Shown: piece by piece, positions 8,152 through 15,490 of the stretch
Layout of the letters: each line of letters begins with the position of its first letter
Numbering within the stretch: the stretch's first letter is position 1
Assembly (NCBI GenBank): GCA_030447905.1
Contig: JAUJNZ010000010.1
Span: 1 to 45,415 of the forward strand
Direction: 5' to 3'
DNA from: Thermoleophilaceae bacterium
Lineage (GTDB): Bacteria > Actinomycetota > Thermoleophilia > Solirubrobacterales > Thermoleophilaceae
Length of the DNA: 45,415 nucleotides
The notes under the pieces: model-generated
Told to the model about the DNA's origin: nothing
Seen by the model: the letters and a program-made list of their open reading frames with translations, nothing else
Database searches by the model: none
Translations under genes and position numbers: made by a program

Positions 8152-9196
8152 GATCGCGGTCGTCGGGGCCGCCGGGTTCGGGGGCGCGCTGTGCGCCGCG
8201 ATCGTCGAGCGCCACCCTTCCCTCGAGCTCGTGGCCGTGACCGCCCGCTCTGACGCCGGCCTGCGACTCGACCAGATCTACCCGCGCCACCGCGTGCGCC
8301 TCGAGCTCGAACCCTTCGACGCCGACCGCGTGGCCGATCGGGCCGACGCGGCGCTCGTGGCCTACCCCCATGGGGCCGCCGCGCCGGTCGTGGCGCAGCT
8401 ACGCGAGCGCGGCCTGAAGGTCGTCGACCTGTCGGCCGACTTTCGGCTCGAGCGCGTCCGCTACGAGGCCACCTACGGCCCGCACGCCGCCCCCACCCTG
8501 CTCGGCGCTTCCGTCTACGGCCTGCCCGAGATCGGCTACCGGGAGGCGATCCGCCAGGCAGGGCTCGTCGCCGGGCCCGGGTGCTATGCGACGGCGGCCC
8601 TGCTCGCCCTGTGGCCGCTGCGCGAGCTAGCCGCGGACGCGATCGTCGACGCCAAGTCCGGCGTCTCGGGCGCCGGTCGCGAGGCCACCGGGACGACCCA
8701 CTTCGTGTCGGTGGCCGAGAACGTGAACGCCTACAAGGTCGAGGGCCACCGCCACCGCTCAGAGCTCGAGCAGGAGCTCGCGGGCGCCGGCTTCCCGATC
8801 ACGTTCACCCCGCACCTGCTGCCGATCGACCAGGGCCTGCTCGCCTCGTGCTACGTGAGCCCGGTGCGCGAGCTCTCTGCCGCTGACGTGCGCCAGCTCT
8901 TCCTCGACGCCTACGCCGGCGAGCCCTTCGTCGAGCTCGCCGAAGCACCGCCCGGTGTCCGGGACGTCCGCGAGACCAACCTGTGCCGGGTGCACGCCAC
9001 CGTCGAGCCCGCGACGGGGCGCGTGCTCGTTTTCGCGGCGATCGACAACCTCTGGAAGGGGGCGGCCTCCCAGGCCGTCCAGGACCTGAACCTCATGCTC
9101 GGCCTGCCCGAGGCGGAGGGGCTCGGGGCGATCGCCGCCTCGGCGGCCGCGCCGGCCCCGGTCTCCGCCGCGCGCACCGAGGAGGTCCCGTCTTGA
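8144..9196 (+). CDS. argC: N-acetyl-gamma-glutamyl-phosphate reductase
   Basis: 350 residues. The N-terminal NADP-binding fold starts RIAVVGAAGFGGALCAAI. The catalytic Cys147 is in GPGCYATAALLAL, and the conserved SGVSGAGR and EGHRHRSE segments follow. It reduces N-acetylglutamyl phosphate to the semialdehyde, the third step of arginine synthesis. Start GTG 8144 lies within the end of pheT and has GGAGG 8 bases upstream. A Pro/Ala-rich tail of about 25 residues follows the fold. It is the first gene of the argCJBD run. Confidence 0.96.
   Translation: MPRIAVVGAAGFGGALCAAIVERHPSLELVAVTARSDAGLRLDQIYPRHRVRLELEPFDADRVADRADAALVAYPHGAAAPVVAQLRERGLKVVDLSADFRLERVRYEATYGPHAAPTLLGASVYGLPEIGYREAIRQAGLVAGPGCYATAALLALWPLRELAADAIVDAKSGVSGAGREATGTTHFVSVAENVNAYKVEGHRHRSELEQELAGAGFPITFTPHLLPIDQGLLASCYVSPVRELSAADVRQLFLDAYAGEPFVELAEAPPGVRDVRETNLCRVHATVEPATGRVLVFAAIDNLWKGAASQAVQDLNLMLGLPEAEGLGAIAASAAAPAPVSAARTEEVPS
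9180..9186 (+). promoter_or_regulatory. Shine-Dalgarno AGGAGGT that fixes the argJ TTG start
   Basis: A perfect anti-Shine-Dalgarno match is placed 6 bases before TTG 9193. It is the strongest ribosome-binding site seen among the arg genes and is the reason for choosing the TTG overlapping the argC stop as the argJ start. Confidence 0.8.
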
Positions 9197-10464
9197 GCGG
9201 GGCCTCAGCGCCGCCCTCCGCCGCGCCGGCGAGCTTCTTTCGCTCGCGCTGGGTCGAGCGCCCCGCCCACGTCAGCGAGCTCGAGCCGACCGCGCTGCCG
9301 GCGGGCTTTCGCGCGGCCGGCGTGGCGGCGGGGCTGAAGTCCGGAGGGCTCGACGTCGGCGTGCTCGCCTCCGACGAGCCCGCGACCCGCTCGGCGGCGC
9401 GCTTCACCTCGAACGCGCTGGTCGGCGCGCCCGTGGCGGTGTCCGCGGAGGGCGCGCTCGACCGGCTGCGTGCGGTCGTCGCCAACTCGGCCTACGCCAA
9501 CGTCTCCGACGGCGAGCGCGGCCTCGCGACCGCGCGCGAGGCGCAGGCCGTCGCGGCCGACCTGCTCGACGTTCCCGCGGAGCAGATCGGCCTCGCGAGC
9601 ACCGGAATGATCGGCGTCGAGCTGCCGCAGGAGCCCCTGATCGAGGGCGTGGCGACCGCCGTGGCGAACCTGGGCGACGATGCGCTCGGCTTCTCCGAGG
9701 CCATCCTGACCACCGACCGGGGCCCCAAGCGTGCGTCGCTCGAGGTAACGCTGCCGGCCGGGACGGTGCGTATCGCCGCGCAGGCGAAGGGCGCGGGGAT
9801 GATCTCGCCGCGGTTCGCCACCATGCTCTGCTTCGTCGAGACCGACGCCGCGCTCGATGCCGAGACGGTCGATCTCCTGACCGGCGTCTGTGTCAAGCGG
9901 TCCTTTGACCGTCTCTCGGTCGACGGGCAGCTCTCGACGAGCGACACCGTCTACGTCCTCGCGAGCGGTGCGGCCGGGGTACGCGTGCAGCCGCAGACCG
10001 ACGACGAGCTGCGCTTCGGCGAGGCGCTCGACGCGCTGCTGCGCCAGCTCGCGCTCGAGATCGTCGCCGACGGGGAGGGCGCCACGCGCGTGGGGCGTGT
10101 GGTGGTGTCCGGCGCCGGCGAGCTCGTCGAGCCGGTCGCCCGGGCGGTCGCCGACTCCCCGCTCGTGAAGACCGCGCTGCTCGGAGCCGACCCCAACTTC
10201 GGCCGCATCCTCCAAGCCGCCGGGCAGGCCCTCGCCGGGCGCGCGCCGTTCGTGGTCGACCTCGAGATCGAGGGTCATCGAGTGGCCTCGGCCGGGCAGG
10301 AGCTCGAGCTCTCGGGCGAGGAATGGCGCGCACTGGAGCAGGCCGTCGCCGCGCCCGAGGTGGAGATCGAGCTGACCGTCCCCGGGTCGGGCGCCGAGAC
10401 CGAGGTCTTCTTCTCGGACCTGACCCACGAGTACGTGAGCATCAACGCCGACTACTCCACGTGA
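9193..10464 (+). CDS. argJ: Glutamate N-acetyltransferase / ornithine acetyltransferase
   Basis: 423 residues from TTG 9193, which overlaps the argC stop (TTGA). The ArgJ autocleavage site is visible as KGAGMISPRFATML, with the nucleophile Thr210. Upstream are FTSNALVGAPV and STGMIG, downstream the usual DPNFGRIL and SINADYST at the C terminus. ArgJ recycles the acetyl group from acetylornithine to glutamate; some members also use acetyl-CoA. It is a self-processing Ntn-type enzyme, so the product should be an alpha/beta heterotetramer. The first ~30 residues before the family core are Ala/Pro-rich and may be dispensable. Confidence 0.95.
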   Translation: MSGASAPPSAAPASFFRSRWVERPAHVSELEPTALPAGFRAAGVAAGLKSGGLDVGVLASDEPATRSAARFTSNALVGAPVAVSAEGALDRLRAVVANSAYANVSDGERGLATAREAQAVAADLLDVPAEQIGLASTGMIGVELPQEPLIEGVATAVANLGDDALGFSEAILTTDRGPKRASLEVTLPAGTVRIAAQAKGAGMISPRFATMLCFVETDAALDAETVDLLTGVCVKRSFDRLSVDGQLSTSDTVYVLASGAAGVRVQPQTDDELRFGEALDALLRQLALEIVADGEGATRVGRVVVSGAGELVEPVARAVADSPLVKTALLGADPNFGRILQAAGQALAGRAPFVVDLEIEGHRVASAGQELELSGEEWRALEQAVAAPEVEIELTVPGSGAETEVFFSDLTHEYVSINADYST

Positions 10465-11336
10465 GCGCCGAGGCCGGCCCCCCCGGGGATCTGCGTCCGC
10501 GCGAGGTCGCGACCCTGCTCGAGGCCCTGCCCTACATCCGTGACTTCCACGGGCGCACGGTCGTCATCAAGTACGGCGGCGCGGCCATGAGCGACCCTGG
10601 CCTGCGCGAGGACTTCGCGCGCGACGTCGTCCTGCTCAAGTACGTCGGCATGATCCCGGTCGTCGTCCACGGCGGCGGTCCGGACATCACCCGCTACATG
10701 GAGCGCCTCGGCATGAAGGTCGAGTTCGTCGAGGGTCTGCGGGTCTCCGACGAGGAGACCGTCGAGGTGGCGAAGATGGTCCTCGTCGGCAAGCAGAACA
10801 AGGACATCGTGTTGCGGATCGGCCGCCACGGCCAGGCGGCGATCGGCCTCTGCGGCGACGACGGGTCGCTCTTTCGGGTGCGTAAGGCGGTCGTGGGCGA
10901 CCGCGACCTCGGCTTCGTCGGGGACATCGAGCGCGTCGACGTCGGCGTGCTCAACCACGTAGCCGCCGATTACATCCCGGTGATCGCCTCGGTCGGAGCC
11001 GATGGCGAGGGCTACTCCTACAACGTCAACGCCGACACGGCGGCGGGCGCGGTGGCCGAGGCCCTCCGCGCCCACAAGGTCGTGTTCCTGACCGACGTCG
11101 AGGGGTGGCTGGCAGAGCCCCCCGATCCCGCCACGCTGATCTCAGAGACGAGCGCCGAGGAGCTCGACACCGCGCTCGGGACGGTCGCGGGAGGCATGCG
11201 GCCGAAGCTCGAGGCCTGCCGCCACGCGGTGCGGGGCGGGGTGTCGAGCGCCCACATCGTCGACGGAAGAGTCGCGCACTCGCTGCTGCTCGAGCTCTTC
11301 ACAGACGTAGGCATCGGCACCAAGGTCTGCCCGTGA
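10461..11336 (+). CDS. argB: Acetylglutamate kinase
   Basis: 291 residues. The amino-acid kinase fold begins VVIKYGGAAMSD with the catalytic Lys37, followed by VVVHGGGPDI and, near the C-terminus, GGMRPKLEAC and SAHIVDGR. It phosphorylates N-acetylglutamate. About 28 residues lie ahead of the core and look helical (REVATLLEALPYIRDFHG); such an N-terminal helix marks arginine-inhibitable hexameric kinases, so feedback inhibition by arginine is a reasonable inference. GTG start overlaps the argJ stop (GTGA). Confidence 0.96.
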   Translation: MSAEAGPPGDLRPREVATLLEALPYIRDFHGRTVVIKYGGAAMSDPGLREDFARDVVLLKYVGMIPVVVHGGGPDITRYMERLGMKVEFVEGLRVSDEETVEVAKMVLVGKQNKDIVLRIGRHGQAAIGLCGDDGSLFRVRKAVVGDRDLGFVGDIERVDVGVLNHVAADYIPVIASVGADGEGYSYNVNADTAAGAVAEALRAHKVVFLTDVEGWLAEPPDPATLISETSAEELDTALGTVAGGMRPKLEACRHAVRGGVSSAHIVDGRVAHSLLLELFTDVGIGTKVCP

Positions 11337-12511
11337 GCACGCGACCGGCGGCGAGCACCGCCGAGCTCGAGGCCCTCGAGCGCGACCACCTGATGCCGAC
11401 CTACGCGCGCCTGCCCGTGGCCTTCGTGCGCGGCGAGGGCTCGTGGCTCCGGGACGCCGAGGGCACCGCCTACCTCGACTTCCTGACCGGCATCTCCGTC
11501 TCCCAGATCGGCCACTCCCATCCCGCCCTGGTCGAAGCGGTGCAGGAGCAGGCCGCGCGGTTGATCCATGTCCCGAATCTCTTCTACAGCGAGCCGGGGA
11601 TCCGGCTCGCGCAGCGGCTGACCGAGCGCTCGCTCGGCGGCCGGGCCTTCTTCTGCAACTCGGGCGCCGAGGCCAACGAGTGCGCGATCAAGCTCGCGCG
11701 CCGCCACCGCCCGCGGGGGGAGATCGTCGTGCTCGAGCACGCCTTCCACGGACGCACCCTGGGCGCGCTATCGGCCACTCCCGCGCCGGACAAGCAGAGG
11801 CCCTTCGAGCCGCTCGTACCGGGCTTTCGGGTCGTGCCGCGTGACGACCCGGGCGCGCTCTCCGCCGCGGTCGGGGAGGGGACCGCGGCGGTCTTCGTCG
11901 AGCCGATCCAGGGCGAGTCGGGAATTCACCCGATCTCGCACGAGGTCCTGCTCGCCGCCCGCGAGGCGTGCGACCGCACGGGAGCCGTGCTCGTGTTCGA
12001 CGAAATCCAGTGCGGCATGGGACGCACCGGCACGCTCTGGGCCTACGAGGGACCCCGGGTCCGTCCCGACGTGATGACCGCGGCGAAGGGGCTCGGCGGA
12101 GGCTTGCCGATCGGTGCGTGTCTGACCACTCCCCAGCTCGCCGACGTCTTTTCCCCGGGCGACCACGGCTCCACCTTCGCGGGAGGGCCGCTCGCCGCCG
12201 CCGCGGCCTCGGCGGTGCTCGAGGTCGTCGACGACGAGGCCTTCCTGGGCGAGGTCGCCGCCAAGGGCGAGCGGCTCGCGGCCGGTCTGCGCGCGCTCGG
12301 GTTGAGCGCGGTGCGGGGGCGGGGACTGATGCTCGCCTTCGCCGTGGCCGACGCGCCCGCGCTCGTCCGCCGGGCTCTGCTCGAGCACCACCTCGTCCTC
12401 AACGCGACCGGCCCCGACTCGGTGCGGTTGCTGCCCCCGCTGACCGTCACGGCCGAGGAGATCGACGAGGCGCTCGAGCGCCTCGAGGCGGCCGTCGAAG
12501 GCTCGCGGTGA
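11333..12511 (+). CDS. argD: Acetylornithine aminotransferase
   Basis: 392 residues, class III PLP aminotransferase. Visible motifs: the GxEANE region (NSGAEANECAIKLAR), HAFHGRTLGALSAT, VEPIQGESGI, VFDEIQCGMGRTG and the PLP lysine Lys252 in TAAKGLGGGLPIGA, then HGSTFAGGPLA. It makes N-acetylornithine from the semialdehyde using glutamate and may also act on succinyldiaminopimelate in lysine synthesis. GTG start overlaps the argB stop. The next gene in the run is a methyltransferase, not argF. Confidence 0.95.
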   Translation: MSTRPAASTAELEALERDHLMPTYARLPVAFVRGEGSWLRDAEGTAYLDFLTGISVSQIGHSHPALVEAVQEQAARLIHVPNLFYSEPGIRLAQRLTERSLGGRAFFCNSGAEANECAIKLARRHRPRGEIVVLEHAFHGRTLGALSATPAPDKQRPFEPLVPGFRVVPRDDPGALSAAVGEGTAAVFVEPIQGESGIHPISHEVLLAAREACDRTGAVLVFDEIQCGMGRTGTLWAYEGPRVRPDVMTAAKGLGGGLPIGACLTTPQLADVFSPGDHGSTFAGGPLAAAAASAVLEVVDDEAFLGEVAAKGERLAAGLRALGLSAVRGRGLMLAFAVADAPALVRRALLEHHLVLNATGPDSVRLLPPLTVTAEEIDEALERLEAAVEGSR

Positions 12512-13149
12512 GCGCCCGGGGCGCGGTCCACCATCCCCTCTTCGCGCGGCTCTACGATCGGGTCAGCGCCTTGGCCGAGAACACGGGTCAGCGCGAGCAC
12601 CGCCGCGAGCTGCTCGCCGGGCTCTCGGGTCGGGTCGTCGAGGTCGGGGCGGGCAACGGCCTCAACTTCCCTCATTACCCGCCGGAGGTCGAGGAGGTCG
12701 TCGCCGTCGAGCCGGAGGCCTACCTGGGTGAGCGATCGCGAAAGGCCGCGGCCGGGGCGGCGGTGTCGGTGCGAGTGGTCGACGGCCTCGCCGAGGAGCT
12801 GCCGCTCGAGGATGGGTCGGTCGACGCGGGAGTCTGCTCGCTCGTGCTGTGCTCGGTCCCGAGCCAGGCGGTTGCGCTCGCCGAGCTGCGCCGGGTGGTG
12901 CGCCCGGGCGGCGAGCTGCGCTTTTACGAGCACGTCCGCGGCGAAGGAGCCGCCCTCGCCCGCGTTCAGCGCGCCGCCGACCTCGTCTGGCCGTGCATCG
13001 CCGGCGGCTGCCACACCCATCGGGACACCCCGCGCGTGATCGAGGGTGCGGGCTTTGCGATCGAGGCCTGCCGACGCTTCTCCTTTCGCCCTTGCTCTGT
13101 GCTCGCGCCGATCGCGCCCCACGTGCTCGGGCGAGCCCGGCGCGTCTGA
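12508..13149 (+). CDS. Class I SAM-dependent methyltransferase
   Basis: 213 residues. The SAM-binding glycine motif VEVGAGNGLNF is at about residue 44, followed by the acidic end of the second strand (VVAVEPE) and the motif-4 region (VDAGVCSLVLCSVP, then LRRVVRPGGELRFYEHV). It resembles phosphatidylethanolamine/METTL7-type small methyltransferases; the substrate is not deducible. GTG start overlaps the argD stop, so it is translated as part of the arginine operon even though no link to arginine is known. It is followed directly by a truncated histidine-phosphatase reading frame. Confidence 0.85.
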   Translation: MSARGAVHHPLFARLYDRVSALAENTGQREHRRELLAGLSGRVVEVGAGNGLNFPHYPPEVEEVVAVEPEAYLGERSRKAAAGAAVSVRVVDGLAEELPLEDGSVDAGVCSLVLCSVPSQAVALAELRRVVRPGGELRFYEHVRGEGAALARVQRAADLVWPCIAGGCHTHRDTPRVIEGAGFAIEACRRFSFRPCSVLAPIAPHVLGRARRV

Positions 13150-13489
13150 CCGCCCCGGGACGGGGAAGAAGGTCGAGCGCGGTCTGCGCTCCGAGGTCGA
13201 GGATCGCTGGCGCGAGGCCTACAGGAGGGCCGGCAGCGGAGAGCTCGAGGCGCTCGAGGCCGCCGACCCGGAGCTCGTCGCCCAGGATGGCGCGACCCTC
13301 GCGGAAGGATTGAAGCGAGTAATCTCGCGCCTGCCGGAGGGCGGTCGCGCGCTCGCCGTGGGCCACAGCCCGACCAACGAGGCCGCCGTCTACGGCCTGA
13401 CCGGCGAGCGCATCGCGCCGATCGGGAAGGGCGAGGGCGTGCTCGTCGTCGCCGAGGGCGAGCGGTACCGCGTCGATCCGCTCGGCTAG
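13150..13489 (+). pseudogene. Histidine phosphatase family remnant, 5' half missing
   Basis: About 112 residues of an open frame match only the C-terminal half of a phosphoglycerate-mutase-like histidine phosphatase: WREAYRRAGSGELEALEAAD, then LPEGGRALAVGHSPTNEAAV with the second catalytic His, GLTGE and KGEGVLVV. The N-terminal RHG motif with the phospho-accepting histidine is absent. Upstream in this frame lies only the methyltransferase gene in another frame, and no ATG, GTG or TTG occurs before about 13309. I read it as a 5'-deleted pseudogene. A non-standard CTG start near 13186 would give a protein that still lacks the catalytic histidine. Confidence 0.7.
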
Positions 13490-13513
13490 GGCCGGCGTCG
13501 AGGCCGACCGCTA

Positions 13514-13519
13514 TAGGCT
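13514..13519 (+). promoter_or_regulatory. -10 element (TAGGCT) for argG
   Basis: TAGGCT, within TATAGGCT, ends 10 bases before the argG ATG at 13530. It fits a separate, nearly leaderless argG transcript. Confidence 0.5.
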
Positions 13520-13529
13520 GCGCCCCTCG

Positions 13530-14819
13530 ATGGCCGCCTCTCCCGATTCCAGCCGGCGCGCCCCCCTGACCAAGACGGCGTCCTATGAGGCCGAGCCCCA
13601 CGAGGTCGCCCGCGTCCTGCTGCTCTACTCCGGCGGGCTCGACACGAGCGTCATGCTCAAGTGGATCCAGGACGAGTACGGCGCCGAGGTCGTGGCCCTG
13701 ACCGTCAACCTCGGCCAACCCGGCGAGGACTACGACGTCGTGCGCGGCAAGGCGCTCGACCTCGGCGCGCTCGACTGCCGGGTGGTCGACGCGCGCGAGG
13801 AGTTCGCCCGCGAGTACGTGCTGCCGGCGATCAAGGCCAACGCCCTCTACGGAGGCAGCTATCCGCTCTTCACCGCGCTCGGCCGCCCGCTGATCGCCAA
13901 GCTCGCCGTCGAGGCCGCGCGCGACACCGGCTGCGACACGATCGCCCACGGCAGCACCGGCAAGGGCAACGACCAGGTGCGGATCGAGGCCACCGTGGCT
14001 GCGCTTGCCCCCGAGCTGCGGATCATCGCGCCCGTCCGCGGCTGGCAGATGGGCCGGGAGGAGGAGATCGCTTACGCGCGCGAGCACGGCATACCGGTCA
14101 AGGGCGGGACCGAGGCACCTCCCTACTCGATCGACGACAACCTGTGGGGTCGCTCGTCGGAGGGCGGGCCGATCGAGGACCTCTCCGAGCCTCCGCGGCC
14201 CGACGTGTTCCAGCTCGTGACGCGTCCCGAGGAGGCGCCCGACGAACCGCGGCTCGTCGCCGTCGAGTTCGAGCGGGGCTGCCCGGTTGCCCTCGACGGC
14301 GAGCGTCTCGGCCTGGTCGAGCTGCTCGAGCGGGCGGGCGAGCTCGGCGCCCGCCACGGGTGCGGGATCGTCGACCACATCGAGGATCGGATCGTCGGCC
14401 TCAAGGTCCGCGACCTCTACGAGACCCCGGCGGCGGCGATCCTCCTCACCGCCCACCAAGAGCTCGAGAAGCTCGTCGGCACGATCCACCAGAACAACTT
14501 CAAGCCCGGCCTCGACCGCCAGTGGGCCTTTCTCGTCTACGCCGGGCTGTGGCAGGAGCCGCTGCTCGACGACCTGAACGCCTTCATGGACCGGGTCAAC
14601 GAACAGGTCACGGGCACGGTGACCATCAAGCTGTTCAAGGGCAGTACGGCGGCGGTGGCGCGCTCCTCGCCGAACGCCCTCTACGATCCGGCGCTCGCCG
14701 GCTTCGGCGAGTCCGGCGGGATGTTCTCGCAGGCGGCCTCCCCGGGATTCATCGAGCTGTGGAGCCTTCAGTCACGGATGGCCTACGGACTCAGGCGCAG
14801 AGGGGAGGGAGAACCATGA
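13530..14819 (+). CDS. argG: Argininosuccinate synthase
   Basis: 429 residues. The ATP-binding P-loop YSGGLDTSVMLKWI is near residue 32; AHGSTGKGNDQVRIE and the citrulline/aspartate-binding segments (YSIDDNLWGRSSEGGPIED) are intact. It joins citrulline and aspartate to argininosuccinate. About 20 extra residues precede the conserved core, consistent with a start at ATG 13530 that is also supported by the -10 hexamer ten bases upstream. The stop overlaps the ATG of a downstream small reading frame. The argH partner is not in this window. Confidence 0.97.
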   Translation: MAASPDSSRRAPLTKTASYEAEPHEVARVLLLYSGGLDTSVMLKWIQDEYGAEVVALTVNLGQPGEDYDVVRGKALDLGALDCRVVDAREEFAREYVLPAIKANALYGGSYPLFTALGRPLIAKLAVEAARDTGCDTIAHGSTGKGNDQVRIEATVAALAPELRIIAPVRGWQMGREEEIAYAREHGIPVKGGTEAPPYSIDDNLWGRSSEGGPIEDLSEPPRPDVFQLVTRPEEAPDEPRLVAVEFERGCPVALDGERLGLVELLERAGELGARHGCGIVDHIEDRIVGLKVRDLYETPAAAILLTAHQELEKLVGTIHQNNFKPGLDRQWAFLVYAGLWQEPLLDDLNAFMDRVNEQVTGTVTIKLFKGSTAAVARSSPNALYDPALAGFGESGGMFSQAASPGFIELWSLQSRMAYGLRRRGEGEP

Positions 14820-14983
14820 GCAGACCGGGGTATACGTTGCTGGGCTGAATCGTCTGGCAGATCGGCCGTCGCGTGGCGCGGCGCAAGCTCGCCACCACCC
14901 GCGTCAAGCTCGGCCTGGCCGCCGCGGTTTCGATTGCACTCGCTGCGGCGATCGCGGCCGCGCGCGCGGCCGCCCACGAGTAG
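14816..14983 (+). pseudogene. Small membrane protein gene interrupted by in-frame TGA
   Basis: ATG 14816 (overlapping the argG stop, with GGAGGG upstream) reads ten codons, MSRPGYTLLG, then TGA at 14846-14848, then the same frame stays open for 44 more codons to TAG 14981-14983. The second part begins IVWQIGRRVARRKLA and ends in a hydrophobic helix (LAAAVSIALAAAIAAARAA). The joined 54-residue product looks like one coherent basic, single-helix small protein, of the type written with Trp at the interrupted position in related small proteins I recall. A TGG-to-TGA change is the simplest explanation. Re-initiation at GTG 14873 could still make the C-terminal part. Confidence 0.6.
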
Positions 14984-15073
14984 TCAAGGCGCGGCGCCGG
15001 GCTGCCGATGGTAGTCACCATCCCGTCACGGTTGCGCCAATCGGATGCCTACCCTGGGGACCCCCGAAACACC

Positions 15074-15472
15074 ATGAACGTCGCCACCCGTCTGCCCCAC
15101 GAGCCCGCCTCGATAGCCGAGGCGCGCGCCGCACTCGAGCCGCTGGAGCCCGCCGTCGATCGCGTGACCATCGGCACCCTGCGCCTGCTCGTCTCGGAGC
15201 TCGTGACCAACAGCGTTCGCCACGGCCGGCCCGAGCGCTCCGCTGGGGATATCGAGCTGTCGGTCTCCAAGTCTCGGCGGACCGTGCGGGTCGAGGTCGC
15301 CGACGCGGGCCGCGGCTTCGTCACGCGCCCGCGGGTCGCCGGTCAGGACGCGGGCTCGGGCTGGGGCCTGTACCTGGTCGACGCCCTGAGCGACCGCTGG
15401 GGCACCGAGCGCGACGGCCGGATGCGGATCTGGTTCGAGATCGACTGCGGCCCGGCGGCCGCGGCCGCCTAG
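15074..15472 (+). CDS. Anti-sigma-factor-type histidine kinase-like ATPase (HATPase_c_2)
   Basis: 132 residues of a GHKL ATPase fold: N-box LLVSELVTNSVRHG near residue 38, G1 box VADAGRGF near 75, G2-type GSGWGLYLVDALSDRWG near 94. It has no dimerisation domain, transmembrane segment or receiver, so it resembles the RsbW/SpoIIAB group that bind a sigma factor or an anti-sigma antagonist in the cytoplasm. ATG 15074 is preferred because the core starts soon after; an ATG at 15008 would add 22 residues of no clear origin. TACCCT at 15050-15055 is a possible -10. No sigma factor or antagonist gene is nearby, so the partner is unknown. It converges with dnaE 18 bases downstream. Confidence 0.8.
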   Translation: MNVATRLPHEPASIAEARAALEPLEPAVDRVTIGTLRLLVSELVTNSVRHGRPERSAGDIELSVSKSRRTVRVEVADAGRGFVTRPRVAGQDAGSGWGLYLVDALSDRWGTERDGRMRIWFEIDCGPAAAAA

Positions 15473-15490
15473 CCGGAGCCTCCGCGCCGG

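Noticed and set aside
12508-13149. Methyltransferase as argF or another arginine gene
   Set aside because: It has a SAM-binding glycine motif and no carbamoyltransferase motif, so it is only a passenger in the operon.
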